DNA of 64,000 bases from assembly GCF_910592395.1 (NCBI RefSeq), contig NC_088312.1, positions 21,767,292-21,831,291 of the forward strand. Direction: 5' to 3'. Below the pieces are notes generated by a model. The model did no database searches. It was not told where the DNA came from and worked only from the letters and a program-made list of their open reading frames with translations. Origin of the DNA: Lineus longissimus (lineage: Eukaryota > Nemertea > Pilidiophora > Heteronemertea > Lineidae). Position numbers and translations under genes: made by a program. Within the stretch, counting starts at the first letter, position 1. Every line of letters begins with the position of its first letter. This document shows positions 10,399 to 25,300 of the stretch, one piece after another.

Positions 10399-13300
10399 CT
10401 GGAAAATAGTCAAAATATAATGGTAAGGTGTGATAACAGAAATTAAAAAGGTCTAGCTCGAGGCTCAAATACTGAAAACTAAATAGTGTTATCAGGCAAA
10501 ATTATTGACGGGTGTGATAAGATCTGAGCCTTCTCAATCTGGCGGGAAAAACTTACAACAGAATGGAAAAGACTTAACAGATATAAAAAGTGACAAAATG
10601 TAGAATAGAAAAATGTAAAATGGATCCCATTTGGTTACTCAGTTGGACTAACGAATAGATTACTAAACACTGATTGAGATGTTTCAGTCAGAAAACGTAC
10701 CGCACAAAACGAAATGGTCTGGATAGGACTATTATAGAAGTAACCGAGAGTGGTCCACATGGCATTTGCATAGGGGGACAGAGCAAAAGAAAAAACAGTT
10801 TCAAAGTACATGTACATTCTAAGACCATGAACAGTTTTCCTGCTTGCGGAACAGAGACCAGCAAAGAATTTACAGGACGCTGTGCTAAGTTACTAGAAGA
10901 AAATAGAAAGGAAGAACAGATTTTGCATTTGACATGGGACAAAGAAGGCAACATTAGATTTTCTTTTCCTCAAAGGCAAAATCTCGTTTAAAAAGAAATT
11001 GCGTGTTGCCTCTAATAACTGTGCGCTTTGTGAAGTTGTGCTAATCGTGAATTTGTCCCCAACTTTCAATTCAGTGTAACGTCTTGAAGATGCCACAAAA
11101 CGCCACATTCACAGTGCTATCACAATGCTGCCTATTTAGTGAGATTGGATTAAAAGGTCAAGTTCTATAAATAAGTGTTGCATCCTACGAAACAGAAAAA
11201 AACTATAATGTTTGCAGCAAATACTATTACATGGACATAGTAGTACTGTGTCTGTTTCCTAAGTGGCTCCGTTGTATTTAAGGCGGGCACGTACTGGTCC
11301 TCCAAGCTGAGAAAGGAGTGCGATCCGTTTGTATTGAAGATACTATTCTAAGAATCGTCCTTCTTTATACACCAAAAGAATTCAGGAAAAAGATTGCAAA
11401 CATTGACAGGACATAGGGCGGAGTTTATAAATTGTACCTCCGTGCATAGGGCGGAGTTTATAAATTGTGCCTCCGTGCAAGAGTCGTAGTGATTGTTTGA
11501 TAAGTGTGCTGCATTATTTTGGAAACACCATACTTGTTTGTCAAATACACGTGACTTGTGTGCATTAATTTCCTAGTGTAGATACTCAATCAAAAAGGAA
11601 AGATCTCACATGAGAATGAAAAAGGTATCATTGGATGTTTTACCACCTTTCCAGATCAACATCAAAAGCTCAACAACATGAGAACAACCACGACAACACC
11701 TGAGTAACCTATTGGAGGAGATCCGTACATGTATTACCTTATCCTCATCGGCATTCTTCCGAGCTTTCCAAATAAACTCAAAGATAGCCACAAGGACGGA
11801 GCAGGCCATACCAACCAGGAGCACCACGAACACACCGCCAACGTTTCCCACGCCGAGCGAGTTGGCTTCTTTACTATCCTTAGAGTCGCAGCCGCTGGAA
11901 CCCTTCTCCCTCCACCACTTGTCGTAGAGTCTATGCATCTCCTGGTCTTCCTGAAGTTTTAGGATGGCGTTGGACAACCGGTCTCGAAAAATAGAACCTG
12001 TAGGAAATACGATATTTGCTTTAAATGCCAACGTCTTTCGTTAGATATCTCAAATTTGTCATTGAGTTTGAAAATTGCAAATTGTGCGAGTACGGATGTG
12101 TAGCGAGATAAACAAATACAAGTACTATAAATACCAAATGTTAGCAATTTCGTACGGATTTTTACTGCACTACGACACTGTGTATAACTGCATTTCTATT
12201 TTCCTTGACCAACAGTAGGCCTAGTCACGTTAAGAGCCGGTTTATCGCCGCGATCTGTAGTTTGAAGCTTAATTGCGACAGCCTTTGGACTTGTACAAAT
12301 GGATCAGCAATATCATTCAGTTCAAAAAAAGATGTTATCAAACATTGCCAAACTGTGCTGCTATCTGCCCGGAGTGAACCAAGTGTTGGAGACGAAGTCG
12401 AAAAAGATAAATCAATCATAACTTCACGTACCTCTTTTTGTGCCAATACCATAACCTTTTGAATCTATCAAACCTCCAACCTGCATCAGGTCACAGTACC
12501 TCTGAACGAAATATTCATTCATCGTCGATTCGAGCAGATATGCGTAATTTCCCTCTCTCACTCGTTTTATGCCTTCTTTGGTTGAATTGACGAACACTGT
12601 GTCCCTGTGTTTCTTCATGAAGTTCCACATTCGCGCATACGTTGCAATATGGGAGGTCTATAAAGAAAGTGAAAAGTCCGACAATCAGCTAGAATACGCT
12701 ATGCCATCGTGAGATCATTATGTTTTTGAATATAGAATGCAGGTTTCGAACCCTTACGAATAGCTACGAACCGCGTGGTACGAAGTGTATGTAAATGGAG
12801 AATATCTGCTGCTGTTTTAAAGAGTTTCCCGATGTATCGTGTTACATGAACATGAGTTTGAAGTGTGAAGTGACTCTATCTTCTATCAACGAATGACCCG
12901 AGCGTCGAAACCGTTCTCGACTCCGACTCTCTAGGTCAACATTCGCCACTTTCCTAAACCAGCAATTTGGGGATATTGCCCAATCAGTAGAGAGCTATCA
13001 TGCTTGATCGGCACATGCAGCACTGCCATGGTTACATACCGGGTTTTCGATTGGTCAAAACCTGTCACCTGACAGGAAATCTTTCATGATTTCTGCTTGA
13101 GGAAGTGGCGAATGCGTTGGAAGACTGGTTAACTAAGCCGAGTTGCGGTGATTACGACCGAGCCGCTGGCTATTACTGACCTGAAAGAACGTCAGCGTTG
13201 AGCCACTTTTTACTGTTCCATAATGGATGTCGGTCTGTTTAGAGAGATCCTTGGCGCTGGTGATAGGGGAGACCATTCTCTCGACTGTCAGGAAGGCGGC

Positions 13301-16300
13301 CAGGTTAGCCGTGTAGGATGATATCATGATGAGCGTGAAGAACCACCAGATACAACTGATTATCCGCGTTGACATGGCCCTGGGGGCTATCTCGCAACCT
13401 GCAATGTGGAGTAATGGGATTAGGCGCATTTCTGTAACAGTAGAGACAAACGACTAAAGTCACCTTTCTTCCTATCAGAGATATCAAGAATCTCGGTCAT
13501 ATCATAAGTGCAGTACGAAAAGCTTCGTAGAATATTTTAGAAATACCAGTTCGATCATTGTTTTTTCGTGGCAGGCATCGCTGTCGCTGTCGTTCTTGCT
13601 GACATATATAACCAGGCCCTTCAACAGTGTTCCCCTTCCTGTATTAGATTGACACAGCTCAATGACGGAGGCGCCACCGTTAAAGAATAGGATCCTGTTA
13701 ATTGCCACAGTGGCCTCTGAACTGCCCTAACTGGTTTCATATTGGTCTATTATACATTCTACAGTACTTTTTGTACATGCGCCTTCAACTGGCTAAATAG
13801 CGTCCACATGTTGATGATAATGATAATAGATCATGCATTTGTTTACCTTGTTGCATGAGAGATCCTATCGTAAACCATAAACTGTTAACCAAACTGAACT
13901 GATTCTCCAACTCATCCGTCTCCGGGTTGCAGGGATGCGGGTTCACCCACTCATAAGGACTGAACCGGGCAAGGACAAACAAGGTCACGCTCACCACAGC
14001 GTAGGCGGCGATCACGTAGAGCCAGACTTCGAAAGAGAGAGGCGACAGAAATGAAAATAAGTTAGACTCCTTCCCCTCTGGCCGCTTGAAGATTATGCTG
14101 ATGCCAAGGTTCATGTAGGGCTTGGTGAAGTCGATAACTTGCTCTCGAATGTAGGTGATTGTGAGAGAGGCAACGGCAAGGTCTGCTTTCTGAAATGTGA
14201 GGTAAATCTAAAATTAGAACAAAAATGTTAAGGGGAGGGCGTTGTCTTTCATGAATCCTCTTAGCATGGAATTGAACCCATTGCCTTATTTGTACCCGTG
14301 TGGAATTTATTTATTATTTACATTAGCTGCTTACATTTTTGTGACATGAAGGCTTTAAGGTTCTGTCATGTGCCTGAATTAGCAGTGAGTGGTTTCGCAT
14401 TATGAATAATGACTCAATTTTCAAAAAACGACTCCATTTTGCCGAACTTTTCATCTGGACATGGTCGTGAAAGCGACACTCGAGAGCTGCGAAAATTGAA
14501 TTACAAATCACAGACTGCTGTTGTTACGGCAAATAAAATAGTGATCTCCAGTCACCTCTGACTTTCGGCGACAAAACGTGACAAAACCTTTTGATTGGAA
14601 CACATGTGACTGGAGGTTCTTATTATGAAACCATTTAATATCTCGCATCGCTTCTCTGTCATTAGTTACAAATAATAGAGACTTTTTCTCCTTAAGTGAC
14701 GAGCAACATGTCAAATCCAAGAGCGGCGAAAAGTAGCAACTAATGGTGTACCAAGTTATTAGATCTTCAAAATACATATACTCTTACATTTTGTGACGCA
14801 GTGTTTAGGTCATTTGTCTCCTTTCCACGATCAGCAGACGACAGTCGGACGTGTACAGAAGGGTTGACTTAGATGTAGATTAGTGAATTATTAGTTCATC
14901 TTTAGATTTGGCCAGTGGACAGCGGGGCTACGTTTCCCAGATGTGACCATGCATGGTTTGACCAAGCATCTACTGTTTAATGCTTATTGGTTCATCGTAC
15001 AAACCCCACCGAGAAAACTGCTTTCTTATAGATCATGGGCATACAATGATGTTACGAGTCATTCCAAAATTTCCAACACGATCGGTAGCAGAATAAAAAT
15101 CATGGGGTTTTATGTTTCCCAAATCAACGCGAAAAGCATGGGCCGTCTATCTCTAACTAATAACATGCGACTTACATCATTCATGAGCTCTCCTACCATA
15201 CCATTCCAAGGCGATGTCATTGGTTGGTCAGTGTCTTCTGGTGAACCGTACGACCCATCCTCTACAAGATGGATATCGTATCTGAAGTTCGGGATGATAG
15301 ATGCTATGCGCTCTAACAAGTCTATGCAGTAACCATTAAATCTTGCATTGCCTGTTAAAGTTCCATCTTTGGGTTGTTCCGCCATCATAACAAACGGTTC
15401 ATCCTAAAATGGCAATATACATTTTATATCAATCTAAACACAGGATATCTGTGAATATATCATGTACATAAGCTAAAGTTATCGGACATTAACCTTGATG
15501 TGTGGCTAAAAATCAGGGCGCAAACGATTTTGATGTTGGTATAGTTTAACCTCATTTAAATTTTGCATTTACTCACCAGAATTGTGGTGACTCGAAGTGT
15601 GTTGTTCGCCAGTGCAATCGTCGCTTTGGTGTCCATGTCAGTGTAAAAGTGCGTGATGTTGAGACCGGTACGCAGGCTCCAGTCACCCATCTGAAAAAAA
15701 GAGGCCAGGAATATGATCTAAAGAACTGTGCTGCGCGGCATAGAAGTGAAATGCGTACGATGTCGTTGATACCTGCGAAGTCTAAATAAGGTGTCCAAAC
15801 AACCTCGCATCGATGTCGACGAAACCTCCCATCCCAAGTTCATCTCAGTTCGACCAAGAGGCAAGTAATCTTACTAATTTGATTGATGGTTTCTCCGTTA
15901 ACCTTGCCCCGACTCTTCTAGAGCCTTAGAAACCTGAGAAATAATTTAGAATCGACATTAAGCGAGTTCAGAAGGTGTAATCACGGTAATGGTTGACCAT
16001 GTTTACGACTTGTAGCTGACTGTGCAACCTGGGAAAATGTGAGGACAGATAGCAAAAAGAGATCCCTTAAGGTCAGGTTGGGAACTAAGTAAGTCATTAG
16101 GTGCAACGCTGGTTGGTGGGCTGACTACAAAGTGCAAAGAACGGGTGAATAACATGTGAAAACTATCTGATTCGCCGCTAGTTTATGTCAGATTCTTTTG
16201 ATGAGACGAAAATAAGCCAATGATCATACGAATGAAAGAACTAGTCCCTCTGCACATCAACGTGTAAGGTTACCACAGAAGCCCCTTTGAATACCCTGGA

Positions 16301-19300
16301 CTAATCAAACGACTGTTATCTTTATGCTTTCGGTTCGACAAACCTGGGAGACCGGTAACCTTTTTATGACGTTGAGCAACTACATGTACACTAACATTAC
16401 TAATGAACATTATTCGTTTGAGTGGAAGGGGTGCTTTGAAAATATCATATCATATTATATCATAATCATATACATGTAATTTTAATCTTACTACAAAACA
16501 TTCGCTTATTTTAATGATAGCGGTGTTTCATGATTAAATTTATACAAATTTAGGTCCGTCTACTCGGTCCCATAATCCATTGTACCCAAGCCATGCCAAA
16601 CCTCGATCAAATAAATGTAAACAGAGAACTGGTCCACGCCCAATCTAGATCATTTACCGAATTTTCCCAAAGATAAGTAACTACCATCTCTAAGGAATAG
16701 GGGACTTGATGAGCTAAAGTAAACAGTTTCTTCTGCCGTCTATGTCACTGCCTATTTGCTTTCCGATGGAAAAGTACCATAACTTGATTATCAGGTTTTT
16801 GTATTATGAGAAGGAGATGTGGCCATATACCTTCCCATGGGCGTCGTAGATAATGACTATAGCGTCCCAATAGAAATTGCAGTTATTGGTCAAGCGAGTT
16901 TTGCACACTATAGGAGGATTATTTGAAACGTATTGTGCGAGTCGTCATATTGAGGTCCGACAGTTACTTGAGTCACTCAGAGACGCCAAATATTTAAATT
17001 CTTTGTGTGGTTCGTAGAGAAATGATACCGCAAATGCCCCAGTGGGTGATGCAATAATGACTTACCACTTCTCATGAAATCGCCTTTAAAGATCTTTTCC
17101 TACCACAGGTATTTTTCCCACAAAGTATATACATGTACATGCACTTCATTGTAAGAGCTTTTCTTGATAATGGGAATTTTCAACCATTATCTTGCTTTGA
17201 AATGTTTCAGATATCCCAACGTAAGGATGATATTAAGTTGGCACCACAACCACTTTTCGTTTCAGCCAAGAAATTGAAACCAGACCTACTATACCTATTT
17301 TGTTTGACACATTAAGAAAGATATCACCACAAACCATTGAACTTGATAGTATATATTCTTTCTATGGTACAAATAGAAAAGTAAGCAGGCACTCCGTGGT
17401 ATAAGGTTCAAAAGCAGCATCTGCAACTAGCCTGAAACTCACCGAAACCAGACTTCCGTTTGTGTGCACTTCCGTGAGCTGAAGATCAAAGTCACTTCGG
17501 AGACCTCGGCTGTCAAACTGCACCTTCCCTGACATACCGTCAATCTGAGTCTGGAAGAAGAAGAGTCATAACGTGACGATGGTTCAAAAAACTTTTTTTC
17601 ACATAGGGTTAAAGAATTTACTCGAAGAAGCGCTAGTAACTGCCGGTGTAACGTATTTGGTTGTTACCCAGAATATGATCAAACACCGGCGTGATAGTTA
17701 GTTCATTGCGCTGTAGAAATACTTAATTGTTCAATTACGGTCGTTTCCAGGGAGACTCAATTTATGTTACACCGCCATGTTGATAAATACCCATCGAATT
17801 ATCTCGGTTAGAATAGGCTGAAACAAACATATTCTTTCTGGTTCCTACCATTTTGACGTAATTGATTAGGCTACTCCCATGATCCCACGATTCCGACTTC
17901 CGGCAAGAGAGTTGTTGTGGTACAATATTCTGCGCCGTCGATCCGATATCATGAAGCGCGCGAGCAAAAAGATAAACCGCGTCATAGATTAGAGCAACCT
18001 CGGTCTGAAAAAATAAGATTTCACTTTATGGATATGATATGACATGTCGCAATGAGGGACTTGTATGTCACGTTCTTTCCAATCATCTAATGGGTTCTTC
18101 ACTTTGTCATGTTGATAACATGTTTGGTTCGCCTCAAACAGACTTACGGCTATCGTATAAAGTACTGTATCTTCAGTACATATTGTTGAAAATGTGTGTC
18201 ATGTAAACGTATGAGATGGAGCGGGTATAGCTCTGTCGTGTTTGTTATTATACTCAGCCACTGAGCTACTGCTAAAGCTCAAGGCGAACGTCTGATAACT
18301 CGATGACATTTGATACGGAAATTCCTCCCATAATTCCGGTCATGTAAAGAATAAGCCATAATCCGCGCTGAATGGTTTGACTGGAACAGTGGATTGTTGA
18401 TGAACCTTGATGACTTAAGGGGCAACTTGGGCATGAGTTATGAGACGTTGGGTTTTCAGTAAAAATTGCTTCCCGCAGGACCGTGAGTTCCCCAAAAGGA
18501 CCTCCTTTAAACTGCAGTGAACAGTTCTAAAGTCTGTCTTCCTGAAATTTTGCAAGGCCTGTCCAAAACTGCCTCGTGCAATTGCAAAAATCGTTATTAG
18601 ACTTCAGCATTAGTGTGAAAATGGTGGCGAAAGGTGGCGAGTAAGCACATTATCATACTACACAGCTTAACCCACGCCCAAGTTTTCCTTTAAATAGGTG
18701 TAAGCCTGGGGAGTTTGTAAGAATGCTTAATCTTGGCGCATATATAAAATAACAGTTCTTCAAATGGTGCTTAGAGCATCAACACCTACTGGTACTTGAA
18801 TTCGAGTAAAACATTTTTGTAATTTTTTTTTGATTCAGAAGGTCATTTGTTCGCGAATCCAAACTGCATAATTTTCCTCGGGGTTCGCTGTTAATCTACA
18901 TTTATTTAATATCAAAACGTTAACATCTTCGTAGCTAAAGAAAAGGTTGAGAAGAGAAAAAAGGGTAAAGCAATACCAGGAGCAAACATTGAAATCAATT
19001 TCTATGCAAAAGAGTTCTCTAAATTTTTTATGAAAACTTTGAATCTATGGTTTCCAAAATTCAATCAATTCCTCCAGCTTCCCTCAGGGTTTGCAGTTTA
19101 AATATCATCACGTCTGCGTTCAGATCGCATATGATATTCAAGGTCAGCGATTTTCTCTTTTTATCGTAAAGACATCGTGCAAAAGACATATTGCTTTTAA
19201 TTTAGCGTGTCTTTCATATCATAATTGATATTGTATGTACTATCGTAGCGTTCAGAGCTAAACAAAGCTACCCTAACTTGCCTTGACAATTATTACTTAT

Positions 19301-22300
19301 CAAATGAGCGAATCTCATGACGATATTGAAATTGCTTAAACATGTTAAAATACATTAAATCAGCTTTAACAAATTAAATTAACCTGTGTTAAAAACGATT
19401 TCGCTGTTATGGGGATAACATACATGCAGCGGTAAATGTTCCAACACCTTTTCTGTGGGCGGTTGTTTCCGCATAAATAGAGGTTGTCTCAAATAGACAT
19501 TTGGGGAACTTCCATTTTTGCGGAAAAGCGACACCAAACGTCTATTTGAGTTATCTGAGTTAGCTGAAAACACGACAATATATGTTTATTTGAGATACGA
19601 GCGCCACCAAACGTATATTTGAGTGTATGTCTATTTGAGATACGACACAATATGTCTATTTCAGGTACGTCTCCGTTAAAACGAGCGCCACCAAACGTCT
19701 ATTCGAGTCAGAACACAACATAAAATGTCTATTTGAGACAACCTCTATTTATGCGGGAATAACCGCCCATACTTTTCACTTGATAGTGGTTGTGGCAGTA
19801 ATAATAGTTGTAGAGTAGTAAATTATTGTATATCTACTCCTTGCTGCTGGATAATTTGAATATTGAACTTTCCCGTTCGAATCCACCTAGTGCTACATAC
19901 CCGAATAGTATTCTTTCCCCAAAGTGGCGTCGACTTGGGAGCTCTTGTTTCTTGCATAAGCCAGTGACTGATCACGTCAACGACTATTGGGTTGCGAGGG
20001 TCGACAATGCGGTAAGAGGTGATGTTGGCGGGGGTGTAGGCGAAAAGGTCCATGTCCACCAAACCCAGGTCCTGAAAAAATTGAAAGATACATTTGATGA
20101 CTACCTAATAAATACCAACACCTTGACAGGGTAATTTACTACTAACGTAACTGTAAACCTCCTCTCTCGGCTTCATCAAAAAAAATGTATAACTCTCTGA
20201 AGTGACTGTTGTTTTGATTACTGGCGCAAAGGTGATTCAAACTTCTCATCCGAAAATGGTTGAAGTTGCTTCTTTTCTATCGCTATCTTTACTTACTAGA
20301 CTAGTTATAAGGTAGTGGTGATCTCCTGTCATCGCATTTACGGAGAGTGCCTGAAAATGGTAATACGTGAGAAATTGGTTTATCCTCAAAAAATTAAACC
20401 ATTGTATTCACATTGTAACTGACCTCAAGTGATGATCAAAAACGAAATATTTTTATTTCGCAAAAAGCATCTGGTGCTTTAGGTCAATGAAGGTTGAAAA
20501 CCTTTAAAAGACTTTCATTACAGTATTCGTCAAGATCGTATTTACTCTGACCAGATTGTAAATAATGAGGTTCGGTCAACTGTTGAAAGATACCTTAATT
20601 CAACACTGATCAGCTGCAGCTTATTTAACGTGCTGCTGACGACCATCCATGGGGAATAAGAGGTATGCATTCCGAGTAGTAAATGATAACATCATCTCCC
20701 CTTGCTTGTGGTTAATCTAATTATCTGAAGCAAATGTTAGCCAATAGGCAGATTCGACAAGGTACTGCGTACGATGGTCTATGGTTTCATCAAGTCGTGT
20801 GCGAAAGGTCAACGTTTCACAGCAGATTTGTACGTCGCAGTTACTGGATCCACTCCCTAATAACATCCCAAGCCCGACAATACCCGATCTGTACCACGAT
20901 GGTTTTCTTTGTATCTTCAATAGTTCATTGACCTAGTCTTCTGTCGGTTATTCTCAACGGATTCCAAAGATAAACCTTTTGCATTTATTTTCAAGCCTCC
21001 CTCGAGACATACAGTTCCACAGGGACCGCGGGTACGGTAACACAACACTCATGTCAACAACAGAACCATTTATGGAATAGGAACTAGACTGACTGATTGT
21101 AAGATTCGCTTCAAAATCGATTCTGAAGGAATCTGTTAACTCGACTGTCACCAGATGAAACAAGATATTACTAATAAAGTGGTAAAGGCAGTTCCTAAGA
21201 CCATTACGATTTTTTGCCCTTTGCCGCCCAGTAAAAAGCATTCAGGCCGAGCAAAATAAACAGTCTATTGTCTTTAAACAAAGCCCGTTCGCACCTTGGC
21301 CTAAATCTCCATTGTTCTATATACTGTCTTATCAAGGTAAGTAAGGTGTAAGCTGTAAGCTGTATGGTCAATGAAAATATTCATTTATTGCCCCTCTTAT
21401 CATCTTTCTGCATGAATAGAGAGAAAAGTAGCAAGTTGAAACACGAATAGATCATTCGACGAAAGATACACTGCCCCAAATAATACACTGTTGGATGCAA
21501 CCCAAAGTCCCGATAACTAAGTTACACAGCAGTGACGACCATATCCTGACTTAAACTCCTAAGAGAATAACAATCGCATTGGAGGCCGTTCCACAACAAG
21601 TCGTAATGAAGTAGTCTTAAGCTTGTCTGTATTTCCAATGCCTGTATTCTCTAGATATCTTCATAAAGCTGCGTATAAACGAAATCTCTCTCGGGAGAGC
21701 CTGGGTAAATTGTTTTTAATTCGCGGAGATCTTGCGATCACTGCATCGCTGCATCGCTGCATTCCATGATAAAGGATTTGCGTGACGTACAGACTTTGTG
21801 ATCATATAAGATCACAGGATTATCTATTACATCAAAAGACAGTCGCTTCTAACTTAGGAGAAAGTTAACGGTGCAACCCACTCACAAGCTACGATGAATT
21901 CATTCTCCACGGGCAGGAAGGACGGGACTATAGACAAAGGAGGTAGCCTCGCCGACAATAGACCGTATGATGCCGCATCGTCAACATCTCAGGGTCCCCT
22001 TATCACCGCTGGACATCATGATGATATTGATTGTGATGATGATGGTATCATGCCGGTAAAGCACAGACACGAACGATAAGAATAGAGATGGTGCTCAACC
22101 TGTGAAGACCCGCCAGGCTGGAAGAGTACCGGGCCCCAAGCCTCGATGGGGTCCAACCCATGCTACACCGGTAAAACTTGAAAGTAGACCTTTTGTGATC
22201 TGAACATATGCAATATAATAAAAGTGTCAAATGTAATTTGAAACACTATAAGAAGTGCCTACCTGTCTAAGAACTGTCTCTATCATGTCCGTACTACAAT

Positions 22301-25300
22301 CCAGTATAATCTTGTATTCATTCTCTTTCTTCATCTCTTTGAAGATGTGTCTATAATCGTTATTTTTCCCCTCTAACTTTCGGATGGTTATCTGACGATT
22401 TTTGCCTTGTTGTGCATTGACTAACTCTTGTAGTCGAATCAGGCCTGAAGATATAGAACAGGAACAGGAATGAAACATTATCAAAAGGTTGTTTAATAAG
22501 ATTCTCGATCGCGGGAAAAAAAATCACACAGTATCGTGCATGTACATATATCTAATTCTAAAGAGGTTGATAACCGCCCACCACAGTCGCCGAATGTTGT
22601 CTATAGAGCTAATATTGTCCTAGTTAACGCTCAGTTCTCAACTCAATATTTTTTATGAAGTTCATGATGTATTGCTGTACCTGATATAAAATAGCCATGG
22701 ACTTTTGGATAAAAAATACTCAAAAATGCCATTACTGCTCACCGAATCAACATCGAAATTGAAAACTAACATTTTGATAAATATTTTATGATACAGGCAA
22801 TTCTTTCTGAGATTTTAGTTTAGACGTAGTTAGTTCTAGGCGTACGTTTTAAATAGAAAGCTTCTTGTGTCTAATCGTGTACTTTTAACGTTCCTTGGTG
22901 AACACTATTTCCCCACTATCATTTTATCGAAAGTCTCTGATGGAAAGATTTCAGCTTAATGGAGCTTAATGGAAGTAATGATCGACTATCACTAAGAAAC
23001 TAACACTAATCGAAACTTTCTTTCAACGTCTGAGGATGTGCTTTGACTTTCCTCCTACTTATTGTTTCGCCTTTCCTTGGCATGTTTGACAAAGGCAATT
23101 TTGATATTTCGCATCCATAAGAAAGTAAGGAGGCCATTGATGGAATTCCAACGTCAACGCGAGCTTCATTATTTTACGACCATTAAAGAGAAGATGCAAA
23201 AAAGGCCAATGTACTTGGGACACAAACTCATCTTTGAGCAGCAGATTGTAGATAAGCAGGCAAATAGAACAAATGAATTGGATTTCGATGTAGCGGGGCC
23301 AATTCTTCCTCTGACATGTCTGACGAAAAATTGCTCGTTCCAGCGACCTACCATGCGCACACGAGAATCTGCGGTTCCAATTTTCTCCCCCATCAAACAA
23401 GGTATTCAAACCAGGATAAATAACCTTTGAATTTAATTCCATCTGGCTTCGTCCGTTGATAAATCAGAGTTAAATGATTCAGTTGTTAAGTGATGCGGGT
23501 GGTTAGGCAGCACTTCTTGGGTGGTGCGTAGGCATGGGATTGAACTTTTGAACTTTTAACTCTGGTGAAAATCTGGTGTCACAATCCGATAGGTAAATTG
23601 ACAAGTGACTGAACCATGCTTTATCACTAAATAACTATAGTTCACATCACCAACTAAACAATGACCCTGCTTTAGTAATTCTTGTTTTCTGCGATTTGAT
23701 TTCTGCGATTTGATTTCTCCGGAGATTGGAAAAAAACGATTGAATCTGTCGCAATCGCACCGCGACTTCACCGCAGATCGCGCACTAAAAAACCACGATG
23801 GTGGATCCCCACTTCATAAACTGCATCTGTAACTGCAAGTTGTATTTTTATTTTTGCAACAAAGGAGCTAGATACATCACGATGGTTCTTTTTCGCCTGT
23901 GGTCATTGATGGATTCCGTGACACATTCCTAATGGCTTTGTTCTTCATCTTCAAATGCGACTCAGCATCCATCTAATGCATCATTACTGTTTAACAAACT
24001 TGTTCAGGTTAAAGAAGCTGCACACATGGCAGAAGAAAATACACATTGACAGTGCCATTTATAGAGTCAATTTGTCTGATTGGTTAAGGAAAATAGATTA
24101 TAAACGCTACTTCGCAATGGATGTTGTTACTGTGTGCATCATTGGTAGCACTTTACAGGTTATCGGCATAATAATCGTATACATAGTGAATGACAGCGTT
24201 GACATTAACATTGTATTCAAATTAATTACATGCAGTTAGTTTTGCCAAACACTTCACATTTCCCAGGCAAACGGAGCCCTTCAGCCAAATCCTTGTTTTA
24301 AACAAGTTATACCATTGTAATGTCCATTGTATGAGGAAGCACAATCTGCACTGGGCCCATGTCGGCGGTTTTCCCATCATCAGTATCTATGCTGTATAGG
24401 TTTCTGGTATTATCATATCTTCAACAAGATTATGAATCCTCGTTACAAAAATATACAAAATAGAGCCATCAAGTGCTGTGTTTTTTTCCATAAAGTCATC
24501 TACAATACGTGTCAACGTGAAGCAAAGGAAATAAAATTCCACTTTCACTTTAGTAATACACGAGAATAATATGATTCTTGACAAGCGATATTATGATAAC
24601 TGATAATGCCGCACAGTGGGGTTTGCTCATCTTTGTGTCTTCCTAATTTCCCAAAGATCCTCTTGCTCATATAGTGTCATTGTACAGTCAGATTATCTGG
24701 CTTGAAGTCCGGATGGAACGGATATTAAGAGAGAACTATATAAGGGCCGTTTAGACGTGCACCCAAAAATCGCATTCGGATTCGATCGGCTCTCATCGGG
24801 TTTTTGCTCGAGCGTCTAAACGGCCCTATTGTTTTGATGCAAGACAGATGTATTTTATACTTAATGTCATGCTGTTGGTCGCATCATCTAACATTATGAA
24901 TTTGTACTGTAGCTTTTCGAATTCGCTTTGCTTTGTAACCAAATGAGAGTTACTGAAATACTAGAGTTGCAAGCCAAGAAACATATGTATACATCTGCAC
25001 CAGTCGTAAAGCCGTATCGATATCAAGAATAGTATTAAGAGCGTGCCTCTCTTCGAATGCTCTCTGCTCTCCTAATTCTAATACTCGGTAAGTATTGGCA
25101 TTAGAAAGAAGAATACAAGTCTATGAGATGAGCAGAGATGAAAAGATTGTGTACATTAATATCATTAGTCTTAACTTCGGAAGTGCTATCAAAAAGGTAG
25201 ACAGTGACGCTGTCCTCTGAGAAGAGGAGTTCGGAGAGAAATATCAGATACATCTAGATAATGGATAATGGACAGGACTACAGCTGCTGAAAGTGCAAGT

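Noticed and set aside
10674-10991. 105-codon plus-strand frame inside receptor intron 14
   Set aside because: Begins at a TTG, antisense to the receptor, overlapped by minus-strand frames; composition plausible but no domain recognised.
23059-23442. Overlapping 122-127 codon frames on both strands in receptor intron 3
   Set aside because: Both strands open over the same bases, no domain, no splice borders; likely chance or decayed repeat.
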